From contig NZ_JACVPJ010000002.1 of NCBI RefSeq assembly GCF_018881975.1, forward strand, positions 278,693 to 342,692: a stretch of 64,000 bases of DNA, read 5' to 3'. Below the pieces are notes generated by a model. The model was not told where the DNA came from. It was given only the letters and a program-made list of their open reading frames with translations, and did no database searches. Each line of letters opens with the position of its first letter. Positions within the stretch are counted from its first letter, which is position 1. This DNA is from Polynucleobacter sp. JS-Safj-400b-B2. GTDB lineage: Bacteria > Pseudomonadota > Gammaproteobacteria > Burkholderiales > Burkholderiaceae. A program made the translations under genes and the position numbers. Below, in pieces: positions 1-10,698 of the stretch.

Positions 1-59
1 TCGGATGGACGAATGGGACGCTGATTCAGCGGCGGCTTGTCTTTTGGAGGTAAGGCCAT
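1..59 (-). CDS. N-terminal fragment of a divergent gene, probably penicillin-binding protein 1A
   Basis: An ATG on the minus strand opens a frame reading MALPPKDKPPLNQRPIRP and stays open to the window edge. The proline/lysine/arginine-rich start suits the cytoplasmic tail of a bitopic membrane protein. In beta- and gammaproteobacteria a class A PBP (mrcA/ponA) is often divergent from the pilus/competence secretin cluster next to aroK, so PBP1A is inferred from position only. A TATAAT hexamer on the minus strand (68-73) lies about 9 bases upstream of the ATG, so the transcript may be leaderless or nearly so. About 19 codons are visible. Confidence 0.4.
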   Translation of the reverse strand, partial: MALPPKDKPPLNQRPIRPS

Positions 60-164
60 ATGTCCAAATTATAGGGTGCTTAGACAATTTCACTAAAAGC
101 TCCAAAACCCTTCTTTTGGGTGCGGCAAAAGGGGGTTTTCTGACATAGGGTTCAAGCCAAGCCG

Positions 165-893
165 ATGGATTTTCAGCCTTCAAAGCTTAAGAATATGGGC
201 ATGCCAGCACGCCATATTTCCAACCAATCTTTTGATGAGATTTTGAGTGATCTGGGTGATGATCCAGCCATCCCAGACCCCCATGGAATTCGGAAGCCAC
301 CTCCTCAAAAAAGCATTCCACCCAGACCCTCAAGTCAAAGCAATGGCAATTCATTCACTGGGTCCCTAAGCCATAGTCAGATTAAAAATTTAACGCAGGG
401 ATTGACGGTTCCCGCCATCCTTGTTGGTGCCTTGGTTGCGATAGCTGTTGGATTTTTTGTTGTCTATAACGCCCTTGATAGCAGCTCTCAAAATGCTCTT
501 GAGGAGTCTCAAAAGCAGATCTTAGAACTAAAAAAAGAGTTGTCTTTAATGCGTGATGAAATCCATCAGGATCAAGATGAACTATATATTGCATTAGATG
601 AATTAGAAGTGAGCATTCACTCATTAGAGGAGAAAAAACCAGATGTCAAGGTTTTCAGTAAACCTCAAATGCCTACTCATGAGTCAGAACTCCGCCGCTG
701 GCGCTACCTCGGGGCTTCCCAAATGGGTATCTCCTATCAAGCCTATTTTCATACAGGCAAAAGCCATCTCGTCTTTGAAAAAGGGGCTCAGGTTTTGGGG
801 GAATGGCGTCTGAGCAATATTGAAAAAGGACTTGTCACCCTTACCCATAGCCAAGGTAAATCTCTGGTTTTAAAGGCTTCCAAAAGCCCATGA
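165..893 (+). CDS. Membrane protein with coiled coil and PilP-like C-terminus, partner of the downstream secretin
   Basis: 242 residues. Residues 1-80 are a polar, proline-rich cytoplasmic region, about 82-104 form one transmembrane helix, about 110-155 are a heptad-rich coiled coil, and about 175-240 form a small beta domain with the pattern of PilP/GspC-like C-terminal domains (RRWRYLG start, then short strands). The topology resembles PilN/PilO fused to a PilP-like end. The gene overlaps the secretin gene by ATGA, so the two are probably translationally coupled. In Escherichia coli the hofMNOPQ genes sit immediately before aroK-aroB; here one gene seems to stand in for several alignment-complex proteins. 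The family assignment is inference. An alternative ATG at 195 would shorten it by ten residues. Confidence 0.55.
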   Translation: MDFQPSKLKNMGMPARHISNQSFDEILSDLGDDPAIPDPHGIRKPPPQKSIPPRPSSQSNGNSFTGSLSHSQIKNLTQGLTVPAILVGALVAIAVGFFVVYNALDSSSQNALEESQKQILELKKELSLMRDEIHQDQDELYIALDELEVSIHSLEEKKPDVKVFSKPQMPTHESELRRWRYLGASQMGISYQAYFHTGKSHLVFEKGAQVLGEWRLSNIEKGLVTLTHSQGKSLVLKASKSP

Positions 894-2011
894 AAACCAT
901 TCCAAAAAGCATCAAAAAACGCTTAAAAAATTTCAGCACTTGGATGGCTGTATTGATGCTTTTATTAGGCAATCCAGCAGCAGGAAGCCTGTCTTCACAA
1001 AATCATTTTCTAAGCCCCATTAGCCTTCAATTTACAGACATCGAAATGACAGAGCTTTTGCAAATTATGGCCAAATTGGGAAACACCAATTTTTTGTTAA
1101 GCGAGTCTATTCAGGGAACAATTTCGATAGACCTCAAAAATACTCCCTGGCAAACAGCCCTTCACTCTATTTTGGCAAGTCGTGGCTTGAGGGTAGTACG
1201 CAACGGAGAAATCTACTGGATTGGGCCTCATGCAGAAATCCAAGCTTTTCAAAAATTCCGGCGCGAGGATGCCGCCCTTCCCTTTGGAGGAGATCACATT
1301 AATAGTCCAAGACAAGTTCTCATTGAGGCACGAATTGTCGAAGCTGATGAGCGCTTTGCCAGAGAGCTAGGCGTTAAGCTTGGCTACCAGGCTAATGGGA
1401 TTGGAGGTAACGCAGAGCAAAAGCTGGTGGGCAATATCGACTTGGGCGGAGCTGGATTAAGCGGTTTTAATCCAGCATCCATAGCCGCAACCCTTGTTTC
1501 TAAAAATGCTAGTCGAATTCTTCAAGCAGAACTTTCTGCGCTCGAATCAGAGGGCCAAGGAAAGATTCTTTCTAACCCTCGCATCATGACTGGCGATCAA
1601 GTGAAGGCCACTATTGAGCAAGGAACGGAGCTCCCATACCAAACATCGAATCAAAATGGCAGTAAATTGCAATTCAGAAAGGCAAACCTGCGACTTGAAG
1701 TTCTTCCCAAAATTCATCCGGATGGCAAGATTTCCATGCTGGTTGGCATCAATAAAGACACCGTTGGCATGAAAACAGAGCAAGGTTATGCCATTGACAC
1801 CAAAAGCCTGAGCTCAGAGGTGACAGTTGAAAATGGAGGTACAGCAATCATTGGCGGCATCTTCCAAACTACTGAACGCGAAGATGAAGTGAAAATCCCT
1901 TTATTGGGAGATATACCCCTCATTGGCCATTTTTTCCGCCATAAATCTAAACTACAAGACAAAACTGAGCTGCTCGTCTTCTTAACACCGACCGTTCTCG
2001 ACAAACCCTAA
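890..2011 (+). CDS. Short secretin of the HofQ/PilQ/ComE type (outer-membrane channel)
   Basis: 373 residues, far shorter than full-length PilQ (about 700) and close to HofQ/ComE (about 410). An N-terminal hydrophobic signal segment (about 15-32) is followed by an STN-like domain (about 45-110; FTDIEMTELLQIMAKLG) and then directly by the secretin core starting at VLIEARIVEADERFARELG. The core ends with GGTAIIGGIF and LLGDIPLIGHFFR, the usual beta-barrel signature, and a final LLVFLTPTVL. The AMIN domains of type IV pilus PilQ are absent. It overlaps the preceding gene by 4 bases and is followed by aroK, as hofQ is in E. coli. A role in DNA uptake or pilus export is inferred from family and context. 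Confidence 0.8.
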   Translation: MKTIPKSIKKRLKNFSTWMAVLMLLLGNPAAGSLSSQNHFLSPISLQFTDIEMTELLQIMAKLGNTNFLLSESIQGTISIDLKNTPWQTALHSILASRGLRVVRNGEIYWIGPHAEIQAFQKFRREDAALPFGGDHINSPRQVLIEARIVEADERFARELGVKLGYQANGIGGNAEQKLVGNIDLGGAGLSGFNPASIAATLVSKNASRILQAELSALESEGQGKILSNPRIMTGDQVKATIEQGTELPYQTSNQNGSKLQFRKANLRLEVLPKIHPDGKISMLVGINKDTVGMKTEQGYAIDTKSLSSEVTVENGGTAIIGGIFQTTEREDEVKIPLLGDIPLIGHFFRHKSKLQDKTELLVFLTPTVLDKP

Positions 2012-2023
2012 TAAAATCGAGGG

Positions 2024-2548
2024 GTGAACTCTTCGACAAACAATATCTTTCTAATTGGCCTCATGGGCGCCGGGAAGTCGACCGTCGGCAAGGTACTGGC
2101 TAAAAAATTGGGGCGTCGCTTTTTAGATGCTGACCATGTCATCGAAGAACGTTGTGGCGTAAAAATTCCTGTCATCTTTGAAATGGAAGGCGAAGAAGGT
2201 TTTCGCAAAAGAGAAGCGCAAGCCATCCGTGAAATTACTGCCGAGCAAGACGTTATTTTGGCAACCGGTGGCGGCGCAATCCTTTCACCAGAAAATCGCC
2301 AGGCATTAAGCGAGCATGGCACCGTCATTTATCTGCATGCCAATCCAATTGAACTTTGGCATCGCACTAAAGGCGGCGAAGGTCGCCCCCTTTTAAAAAA
2401 TGGTGATGCTAAAAAAATTCTAGAAAACTTATATGCCATCCGCGATCCACTCTATCGCGAAATCGCCGACTATGTGATTGAGACTGGAAAACCCAGCGTC
2501 AATCAACTAGTCAACACCTTAATTATGCAGCTTGAACTTTGCGCTTAA
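2024..2548 (+). CDS. aroK: Shikimate kinase
   Basis: 174 residues; phosphorylates shikimate at the 3-hydroxyl with ATP, the fifth step of the chorismate pathway, in the cytoplasm. The Walker A loop GLMGAGKST lies near residue 12. The shikimate-binding Asp/Arg motif (FLDADHVIE) and the central GGGA (ATGGGAIL) are present, and the lid carries EGRPLL. It starts with GTG, only 12 bases after the secretin stop, behind a GAGG that sits close to the start. aroB follows at once, the usual aroK-aroB pair. Length is normal. Confidence 0.95.
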   Translation: MNSSTNNIFLIGLMGAGKSTVGKVLAKKLGRRFLDADHVIEERCGVKIPVIFEMEGEEGFRKREAQAIREITAEQDVILATGGGAILSPENRQALSEHGTVIYLHANPIELWHRTKGGEGRPLLKNGDAKKILENLYAIRDPLYREIADYVIETGKPSVNQLVNTLIMQLELCA

Positions 2549-2561
2549 ATACATTGGCACT

Positions 2562-3647
2562 ATGATGAAAACACTTGAAGTTGATCTCGGTAATCGCAGC
2601 TACCCGATCTATATTGGTACAGATTTGATTGATCAAGCAAGCTTATTTAGCGCCTGTGAAAAAGCAAGCTCTATCTATATCGTTAGTAACACTACGGTTG
2701 CCCCCCTCTATGCTGAGCGCCTTACCAAAACACTTAGCACTTTTGGTAAACCTGTTAGAACAATTGTTCTACCTGATGGTGAGCCTTACAAGGACTGGAA
2801 AAATCTTCAGCTGATTTTTGATGATCTCTTAAAGTTTGGCGCCGATCGTCAAACTATGTTGGTCGCTTTGGGTGGTGGTGTCATAGGTGACATGACTGGG
2901 TTTGCTGCAGCCAGCTTCATGCGCGGCGTTCGCTTTATTCAAGTTCCGACTACCCTACTTGCCCAAGTAGACTCTTCCGTTGGTGGCAAGACTGGTATTA
3001 ATCACCCACTTGGTAAAAATATGATTGGCGCCTTTCATCAGCCAGCAGCTGTGATTGCCGATCTCAACACCTTAAAGACGCTGCCTCCAAGAGAGTTATC
3101 TGCCGGTCTTGCAGAAGTAGTCAAACATGGCGCTATTGCCGATGCCCAATTCTTAGATTGGATCGAGGCTAATGCAAAACCATTATTGGCATGTGACACC
3201 GAAGCAATGGGACACGCTGTCTTACGCTCCTGTGAAATTAAATCTGCAGTGGTATCTGCCGACGAAAGAGAAGGTGGCATTCGTGCAACGTTGAACTTTG
3301 GCCATACCTTTGGTCATGCAATTGAAGCGGGCATGGGTTATGGTGCATGGCTGCATGGTGAAGCCGTTGGTTGCGGTATGGTGCTTGGGGCAGACTTATC
3401 ACGTCGGCTCAATTACATCAGTGAAGCAGATGTTCAGCGCCTCACCAAAATCATTCAATCCATGAATTTACCAATTACACCACCTAAGTTTGGCGCTGAA
3501 CGTTATATGGAGCTCATGCAGGTGGATAAAAAAACCGAGAGCGGGCAGATCCGTTACGTAGTGTTAGAAAAAATTGGTAAGGCTCAGATTAAAAGCGTAG
3601 CTGACGCTCAAGTAATTGAGACATTAAGCGCTACTGGTGCAGCTTAA
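2562..3647 (+). CDS. aroB: 3-dehydroquinate synthase
   Basis: Converts DAHP to 3-dehydroquinate, the second step of the shikimate pathway, using NAD and a divalent metal. The glycine-rich NAD loop [30 protein letters not shown], the metal-ligand region ([10 protein letters not shown]) and [11 protein letters not shown] are all visible. The ATG at 2562 (product [10 protein letters not shown]) matches family starts; an upstream in-frame ATG at 2532 would add ten atypical residues and overlap aroK. Its stop overlaps the convergent cyaY stop by 4 bases within a small AT-rich palindrome, so no classical terminator separates them. Confidence 0.95.
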   Translation: MMKTLEVDLGNRSYPIYIGTDLIDQASLFSACEKASSIYIVSNTTVAPLYAERLTKTLSTFGKPVRTIVLPDGEPYKDWKNLQLIFDDLLKFGADRQTMLVALGGGVIGDMTGFAAASFMRGVRFIQVPTTLLAQVDSSVGGKTGINHPLGKNMIGAFHQPAAVIADLNTLKTLPPRELSAGLAEVVKHGAIADAQFLDWIEANAKPLLACDTEAMGHAVLRSCEIKSAVVSADEREGGIRATLNFGHTFGHAIEAGMGYGAWLHGEAVGCGMVLGADLSRRLNYISEADVQRLTKIIQSMNLPITPPKFGAERYMELMQVDKKTESGQIRYVVLEKIGKAQIKSVADAQVIETLSATGAA

Positions 3648-4021
3648 ATTAAGCTAATCTTTACGGCCTGACCAGCCTGAGCGCTCGCAAATTCAGTTAA
3701 GTCGCTCAAAAGCTCTTTTCCTGTTTTGGTATCAAGCCACAAAGGCTTTGTCATGGTTCCTGCCCAACGATAGTGATATCCGCCTGATTTAGCAGCAACC
3801 CAAATCTCATGCAAAGGTGGTTGAGTGTTCACAACAATGACACTTTTATCCTTAAATCGAATATTGATTACATTTCCACCCTGGCGCTCGATATCCAAAT
3901 CAAGATCTAAGGCATCATCAGCAGCCTCTAATGCCACCTCGATAGATTGCAATAAATCGCTTCCCAGCTGATAAAACTGCTTGTCATCAATGGTTTCTGT
4001 GCCTGGATTGTTTGTGTTCAT
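3644..4021 (-). CDS. cyaY: Frataxin-like iron-binding protein CyaY
   Basis: Frataxin homologue that binds iron and modulates IscS-dependent Fe-S cluster assembly. The acidic first helix ([14 protein letters not shown]) and the strand-rich core with [26 protein letters not shown] and GYHYRW are characteristic. The ATG at 4021 gives 125 residues with an AGGA about nine bases upstream; the open frame runs back to 4066, but those 15 residues are not typical of the family. It diverges from lptM-lysA with only 47 bases between starts, the arrangement found in many beta- and gammaproteobacteria. Confidence 0.9.
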   Translation of the reverse strand: MNTNNPGTETIDDKQFYQLGSDLLQSIEVALEAADDALDLDLDIERQGGNVINIRFKDKSVIVVNTQPPLHEIWVAAKSGGYHYRWAGTMTKPLWLDTKTGKELLSDLTEFASAQAGQAVKISLI

Positions 4022-4068
4022 ACCGGAGTCCTGCATGCTATATTCAATCATTCGTTTTAGAGACATTC

Positions 4069-4260
4069 ATGATAGCGATTCTTAATAGAACCCTCTGCTT
4101 TAGCCTTCTAATATCCCTTGTGGGGTGTGGGGTAAGAGGGCCGCTATATATGCCAAATGTGCCTCCAGTTCCGCCCGCTCCTACCGAGCCAGAAACTAAA
4201 GGCAAGCTATACCCACCTCAAACCTCTGCTAGCCCAAGCAATTCTTCATCGGCCAAGTAA
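4069..4260 (+). CDS. lptM: Small lipoprotein of the LptM (YifL) family
   Basis: 63 residues. A signal peptide with lipobox LVGC (Cys about residue 20) is followed by GVRGPLYMP, the signature of the LptM/YifL lipoprotein that assists LptD maturation, then a proline-rich tail. The stop TAA overlaps the lysA start (TAATG), so translation is probably coupled. The frame is open upstream to 4012, but the lipobox spacing sets the start at 4069. The lptM-lysA pairing opposite cyaY is conserved in many proteobacteria. Confidence 0.88.
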   Translation: MIAILNRTLCFSLLISLVGCGVRGPLYMPNVPPVPPAPTEPETKGKLYPPQTSASPSNSSSAK

Positions 4261-5558
4261 TGACAAGCAAAGCAATTCCCCTTCCTCAGTTATCCGGATT
4301 TACCGAATGTGATGGCAATTGGTATGCCGAAGAAATTCCAATGGCTGATTTAGCAAAGGAGTTTGGAACACCGCTTTATGTCTATAGCAAAAAAGCACTC
4401 ACTGAAGCTTACCAAGCATATGACAAAGCTTGCGTTGATCCGCAAGGTAAACGCCGTGCACGTGTGCACTATGCGATGAAAGCGAATAGTAATTTGGCGG
4501 TGATTGATTGCTTCAAAAAACTAGGCGCTGGATTTGATTTAGTTAGTGGCGGTGAATTAGCGCGCGCCTTAGCGATTGGTGCTGACCCAAAAAGCTTAGT
4601 GTTTGCAGGTGTTGGTAAATCTGCCAATGAGATCGCTGCTGCGCTACAGGCCGGGGTGAAGTGTATCAACGTTGAATCAATTGCAGAACTCCACCAGATC
4701 AATCGTGTTGCGACAAAACTGAATTGCCGCGCCCCAATTTCCTTGCGCGTCAATCCTGATGTAGATGCGCAAACTCATCCTTATATTTCAACTGGACTTA
4801 AGGGCAATAAATTTGGTATTGCGTATCACGAGGTTTTAAAAACCTATCGTGAAGCATCACAACTTTCTCAAATCGATGTTGTAGGTATCGATTGTCATAT
4901 CGGTTCCCAGATCACTACCACTGCACCGTATTTGGATGCCTTAGATAAGGTGTTAGATCTCGTAGCGCAATTGAAAAAAGAAGGTATTGTGATTCACCAT
5001 CTTGACCTTGGCGGCGGTCTTGGCATTTCTTATAGTGATGAAACTCCACCAGACATCACTGAGTTTACGAACACCTTATTGAATCGAGTGGCTGAACGTG
5101 GTTTTGGCCACTTAGATATTGTTCTTGAGCCAGGCAGATCATTGGTAGGCAATGCTGGCGTGCTTCTAACGACTGTGGAGTACCTCAAGCCTGGTACTGA
5201 GAAAAACTTTTGTATCGTTGATGCAGCCATGACCGAACTGATGCGCCCCGCTCTATATGAAGCGCACCACGGCATCGCCCCAACCCAAGCCAAGCAAGTC
5301 AAGAGCCTTATATACGACGTTGTAGGCCCTGTTTGCGAATCAGGCGACTGGCTTGGTAGAGATCGTGAACTTGCCGTAGAAGAAGGAGATCTTCTTGCTA
5401 TTCTGTCTGCTGGTGCCTATGGCTTTGTGATGGCCTCTAACTACAACACACGCCCAAAACCTGCAGAGATTATGGTTGATGGAAAAAATGCTTACGTTAT
5501 TCGCGCACGTGAAAAAACTGCTGACATGTTTGCAAGCGAAAGCGTTTTGCCTAAATAA
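4260..5558 (+). CDS. lysA: Diaminopimelate decarboxylase
   Basis: 432 residues, a fold-III PLP enzyme that decarboxylates meso-DAP to lysine. Residues near 70-76 read HYAMKANSN with the PLP-binding lysine. Further motifs are GFDLVSGGEL, the phosphate-binding GGGLGI near 250, EPGRSLV, and the C-terminal active-site segment GPVCESGDWLG contributed across the dimer. It is the last gene of lptM-lysA, and a strong bidirectional terminator follows about 50 bases downstream. Confidence 0.96.
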   Translation: MTSKAIPLPQLSGFTECDGNWYAEEIPMADLAKEFGTPLYVYSKKALTEAYQAYDKACVDPQGKRRARVHYAMKANSNLAVIDCFKKLGAGFDLVSGGELARALAIGADPKSLVFAGVGKSANEIAAALQAGVKCINVESIAELHQINRVATKLNCRAPISLRVNPDVDAQTHPYISTGLKGNKFGIAYHEVLKTYREASQLSQIDVVGIDCHIGSQITTTAPYLDALDKVLDLVAQLKKEGIVIHHLDLGGGLGISYSDETPPDITEFTNTLLNRVAERGFGHLDIVLEPGRSLVGNAGVLLTTVEYLKPGTEKNFCIVDAAMTELMRPALYEAHHGIAPTQAKQVKSLIYDVVGPVCESGDWLGRDRELAVEEGDLLAILSAGAYGFVMASNYNTRPKPAEIMVDGKNAYVIRAREKTADMFASESVLPK

Positions 5559-5602
5559 TTTTTTAGAAAAAAACTTAAAGTAGTCTTTAAAAATTTGGTA
5601 AT

Positions 5603-5637
5603 AAAAAACCCCGCTTATTTAGCGGGGTTTTGTTTTT
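5603..5637. terminator. Bidirectional rho-independent terminator between lysA and cytochrome c4
   Basis: A perfect stem AACCCCGCT/AGCGGGGTT with a 5-base loop is flanked by an A run on the left and a T run on the right, so it can end transcription of lysA (plus) and of the convergent cytochrome gene (minus). Confidence 0.92.
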
Positions 5638-5650
5638 ATGCTTTAACGAA

Positions 5651-6376
5651 TTAATGCAAACCAGCCATGTAATCAGAAACTGCTTTCATCTCTTGATCCG
5701 AAAGCTTAGTAGCGATCGCAGTCATTTGACTGCTATTTTTACGAACACCTTCGCGGAACGCGAGCAACTGTGCATTAGTATATTCAGCCCACTGACCACC
5801 TAGACGTGGGTACTGCGAAGGAATACCAGCGCCTGTAGGGCTGTGGCATGCAGCGCAAGCAGGCACCCCTTTGGCAGCGATACCACCACGGTAAATACTT
5901 TGACCTAATGCGATGGTTTCTTTATCTTGTGCAACACCCTGGGAAGCAGGTTGCTTTACCAAGTAAGCAGCAATGTTTTGCATATCTTGCTCGGTCAAGG
6001 TTGCGGACATTCCCATCATGATTGGGTTAGCACGAGTACCTTCTTTGAAGTTTCTCAGTTGCTTAGCTGTATAAGCCGCATGTTGAGCGGATAACTTTGG
6101 CCATGTGCCAATTGCACTCTGACCCTTAGGGCCGTGGCAGGTGATGCAGGCAGTAACGCCACGCGTTGCATCGCCGTTTGAATATAGTGCTTCACCAGCT
6201 GCAGCATCCACCTTTGGCTTGCCTGGCACGGCAGCCTTGGCTTCGGCAGCTGGGGCCATGGGAGCGGGATCGGCAGCAAAAATTGAACCCGATACGCCGA
6301 TCAGAGCGAAAATAGAGAGAGCCGCAAAACCAGCACGTAAGCTAGTTAATTTGGAGATTTGGGAGGTTTGACGCAT
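5651..6376 (-). CDS. Cytochrome c4-type dihaem protein
   Basis: 241 residues. An N-terminal signal peptide ends near the alanine-rich stretch at about residue 35. Two haem-binding motifs, CITCH and CAACH, sit in two similar cytochrome c domains, each with a distal methionine region (IMMGMSATL; SSQMTAIATKL). This is the periplasmic dihaem cytochrome c4 layout, an electron carrier to terminal oxidases. It diverges from engB, an arrangement common in Burkholderiales. It carries no obvious anchor beyond the signal peptide. Confidence 0.9.
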   Translation of the reverse strand: MRQTSQISKLTSLRAGFAALSIFALIGVSGSIFAADPAPMAPAAEAKAAVPGKPKVDAAAGEALYSNGDATRGVTACITCHGPKGQSAIGTWPKLSAQHAAYTAKQLRNFKEGTRANPIMMGMSATLTEQDMQNIAAYLVKQPASQGVAQDKETIALGQSIYRGGIAAKGVPACAACHSPTGAGIPSQYPRLGGQWAEYTNAQLLAFREGVRKNSSQMTAIATKLSDQEMKAVSDYMAGLH

Positions 6377-6490
6377 TATGTTTACCTTGGCAAAAATTCC
6401 TAAAAGTGTTTGGGCCCTGCATTTACAACTTTTTACCCAACACCATGAGATATTTCATGATTTTGCGTGATTTTACAATAGCTTCTGGAC

Positions 6491-8168
<1,678 letters not shown>

Positions 8169-8184
8169 AAAAACTAATTTTCTA

Positions 8185-9870
8185 TTAATTGCCGGTGGCT
8201 TGTTTTAAGCGTTCAATAAAGCGTTGTGGTGGCATATACCCAATCACGCGTTGATCCTTGAGCTCTTCTGAATTTTGGTTGAAGATCAAAATTCCTGGGG
8301 GGCCAAACAGTCCAAATCGCTTAAGTATTGCCTGGTTCTCAGGGCTGTAAGCAGTAACATCTGCCTGCAATAAAATCAGTTGCTTAAGTTGACTGGTGGC
8401 TTCAGGGTTTGCAAAGGTATTTACCTCCATTTCTTTGCAACTGATACACCAGTCAGCATAAAAATCGAGGAGGACTACTTTCTTCTCTTCCTTGGCTTTA
8501 CTTAATTGCACATCTAGCTCTGCAGGAGAGTGAATCACTACAAAAGACAATTCGCCAACTTTATGAATGGTCTGTCCATTAATCGTTTTTACAGATCCAG
8601 CGGGCTCATTTTTCTGAATTAAAGGTGAGGCAATCCAAGCAGCAGTAGCAACGAGCAATACGCCTAAAGTACGCTGTAACCACACCATCCAAATGCCAGT
8701 AGATGGAATCAAAATTCGAGCTTCAATAGCAATAAAGAGAAGTGGCAGACCCATTCCCAGCGCCATCACAAAGAGTAGTCCAGCACCCAGACTCATAGAA
8801 CCTGTTTGGGCAATAAAGGCTAGGACACCTGCCAAAGGAGCTGTGATGCATGGGCTGGCCACCAAGGTAGAGATGCCCCCCAGAGTAAAAGCACCAAATA
8901 GACTTCCGCCTTTCTGACGACCTGCCAGCTTGTCTACATGGTGGTGCCAAGATGAGGGTAAACGTAGGTCATATAAGCCAAACAAACTACCCGAAAGGGC
9001 CAAGAGCAATAAGGCAAAAGTACCAAGCGCAACGGGGCTTTGTAAGGCACGCTGAACACTGCCGCCTAAGGCAGCCATCAGCACTCCAGCTAATGCATAT
9101 ACCAAGGCCATGCCCAAGACATAGGCTAGCGCTAGAGCACTGGCACGGCCCTTAGATATCGCTTTACCGCCCTGAGTGCCGAAGATGACACTCGATAGGA
9201 TTGGCAACATGGGGAGTACGCAAGGCGTAAATGCCAGAGCAAGCCCCAAGACAAAGAAAGCTAAAAATAAATAAACCGTAGAAGTGCTTTCCAGAAAGCG
9301 ACTGATCGCATTGACATCATCACGCTCGCGCCATAAATCCGCCAAGCTGAATTGACCACCCTTACCACTTGCTTGAACATTAACTGCAGTGACACCATCC
9401 AAAATATCTGGAATTGGAGCTGCCTTTACACCAGGCCCAGCGAGTAAAAACTTCAGTGTCATAGGTGGATAGCAAATACCGGCCTCTGCACAACCTTGAA
9501 GAGTGATCTCTAAGTGAACGGCTTGACCAACTACAGGCTTAATATCTAGAAATACGAGGAATGGCTCTTTATATACTTGCAACTTTTTCTGAAAAGTTTC
9601 ATCAAACTTTTCAAAGCCAGTTGGTAATGAAGGCCTTATATTACCAAGCTTTCCAGCCTGATTACCTGCTTGAAATTTGAGGGATTCTTGATAGATGTAA
9701 TAACCTTTAGCAGGCAAAAATTCCAGCTCCACTTGGTTGGAGTTATCCAGCCAAGTAGCCTCTACTCGAAATGCTTTCTCTGGAGGCAAGAAATCTTGCG
9801 CCGCATAAACCTGCGCAGAGATGAGTAGCAAGAGCGCAAAAATTCTAGCCAAAAAAGAATGTAATTTCAT
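8185..9870 (-). CDS. dsbD: Thiol:disulfide interchange protein DsbD
   Basis: 561 residues, all three DsbD modules. A signal peptide (about 1-23) leads to the periplasmic alpha domain with the redox pair CAEAGIC near 130. The central membrane domain has CTPCVLPMLP and ASPCITAPL, the cysteines that carry electrons across the membrane. The C-terminal thioredoxin-like gamma domain has ADWCISCKEME. It passes reducing power from cytoplasmic thioredoxin to periplasmic DsbC and cytochrome c maturation proteins. The start overlaps the cutA stop (ATGA), giving a cutA-dsbD operon as in many proteobacteria. Confidence 0.95.
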   Translation of the reverse strand: MKLHSFLARIFALLLLISAQVYAAQDFLPPEKAFRVEATWLDNSNQVELEFLPAKGYYIYQESLKFQAGNQAGKLGNIRPSLPTGFEKFDETFQKKLQVYKEPFLVFLDIKPVVGQAVHLEITLQGCAEAGICYPPMTLKFLLAGPGVKAAPIPDILDGVTAVNVQASGKGGQFSLADLWRERDDVNAISRFLESTSTVYLFLAFFVLGLALAFTPCVLPMLPILSSVIFGTQGGKAISKGRASALALAYVLGMALVYALAGVLMAALGGSVQRALQSPVALGTFALLLLALSGSLFGLYDLRLPSSWHHHVDKLAGRQKGGSLFGAFTLGGISTLVASPCITAPLAGVLAFIAQTGSMSLGAGLLFVMALGMGLPLLFIAIEARILIPSTGIWMVWLQRTLGVLLVATAAWIASPLIQKNEPAGSVKTINGQTIHKVGELSFVVIHSPAELDVQLSKAKEEKKVVLLDFYADWCISCKEMEVNTFANPEATSQLKQLILLQADVTAYSPENQAILKRFGLFGPPGILIFNQNSEELKDQRVIGYMPPQRFIERLKQATGN

Positions 9871-10217
9871 AACTTCGAATTTACCTCAGACTCAACCCAC
9901 TTGCCGTATTGCTCTTCATATTGCTCCGGAGAAAATGCCAATATCTCGGGAAGATCGTATGGATGTGTATTTTTAATAAATGCAGAGATCTCAAGCCATT
10001 TTGATTCTGTCGTCTTTGCAGAGAGCAATACTTCACGCTCTTCGCAAACTTTCCCTTCCCAGCGATAAATAGATTGAATGCCATCCGTAATCTGGACACA
10101 GGCAGCCAAATTCCCCACTATCAAGCCTCGAGCTAAGGCTTTTGCAGCCTCCGCATCTGGCAGGCTAGTTAACACCACTAGAAGCTTGCTGTGATTCACT
10201 GGGAAGTTTTCAGACAT
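9867..10217 (-). CDS. cutA: CutA1 divalent-cation tolerance protein
   Basis: 116 residues. The ferredoxin-like trimeric CutA1 fold is recognisable from LVVLTSLPDAEAAKALARGL, LAACVQI, IYRWEGKV and HPYDLPEILAF. The family is implicated in copper/divalent metal tolerance and sits with dsbD in many genomes. The gene overlaps dsbD by 4 bases and lies downstream of the alpha operon terminator, so it likely has its own promoter. Confidence 0.93.
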   Translation of the reverse strand: MSENFPVNHSKLLVVLTSLPDAEAAKALARGLIVGNLAACVQITDGIQSIYRWEGKVCEEREVLLSAKTTESKWLEISAFIKNTHPYDLPEILAFSPEQYEEQYGKWVESEVNSKL

Positions 10218-10241
10218 TCTCTATTTATAACCTGATAAATG

Positions 10242-10270
10242 AAAAAAGCCAGACCGAAGCCTGGCTTTTT
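10242..10270 (-). terminator. Rho-independent terminator of the alpha (rplQ) operon
   Basis: Stem GCCAG/CTGGC flanked by A and T runs, between the rplQ stop and the cutA start. On the minus strand the stem is followed by a T run, so it ends the long ribosomal protein transcript; it also has T residues on the plus side. Confidence 0.85.
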
Positions 10271-10286
10271 ACCGTAACCGTGAGAC

Positions 10287-10682
10287 TTAAGCCTCTTCAG
10301 CTACTACTGCTGTTTCATCAACTTCTGGACGATCTACTAACTCAACCAAAGCCATTGGTGCATTGTCGCCATGACGGAAGCCAAACTTCAAAATACGAAG
10401 GTAGCCACCTGGACGTGTTGCGTAACGTGGACCGAGTTCTGTAAAGAGCTTGGCTACGATATCGCGATCACGTGTGCGATTAAATGCTAAGCGACGGTTT
10501 GCTAAGTTGTCTTTTTTACCCAAGGTAATCAAAGGCTCAACAACCATGCGCAATTCTTTTGCTTTTGGCAAAGTCGTTTTAATGACTTCGTGCTCCAAAA
10601 GTGAATTGGACATATTGCGCAGCATCGCTAGGCGATGTGATGATGTTCTGTTTAGTTTGCGTAAGCCGTTTCCGTGACGCAT
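10287..10682 (-). CDS. rplQ: 50S ribosomal protein L17
   Basis: 131 residues. [17 protein letters not shown], then [18 protein letters not shown] and AKELR, are the L17 signature; the C-terminus is extended by a short acidic/valine tail ([11 protein letters not shown]). L17 binds 23S rRNA near the polypeptide exit. It is the last gene of the alpha operon (rpsM-rpsK-rpsD-rpoA-rplQ), 16 bases after rpoA, and is followed by a terminator. Confidence 0.97.
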   Translation of the reverse strand: MRHGNGLRKLNRTSSHRLAMLRNMSNSLLEHEVIKTTLPKAKELRMVVEPLITLGKKDNLANRRLAFNRTRDRDIVAKLFTELGPRYATRPGGYLRILKFGFRHGDNAPMALVELVDRPEVDETAVVAEEA

Positions 10683-10698
10683 GATGCTTCCTTTCTAA

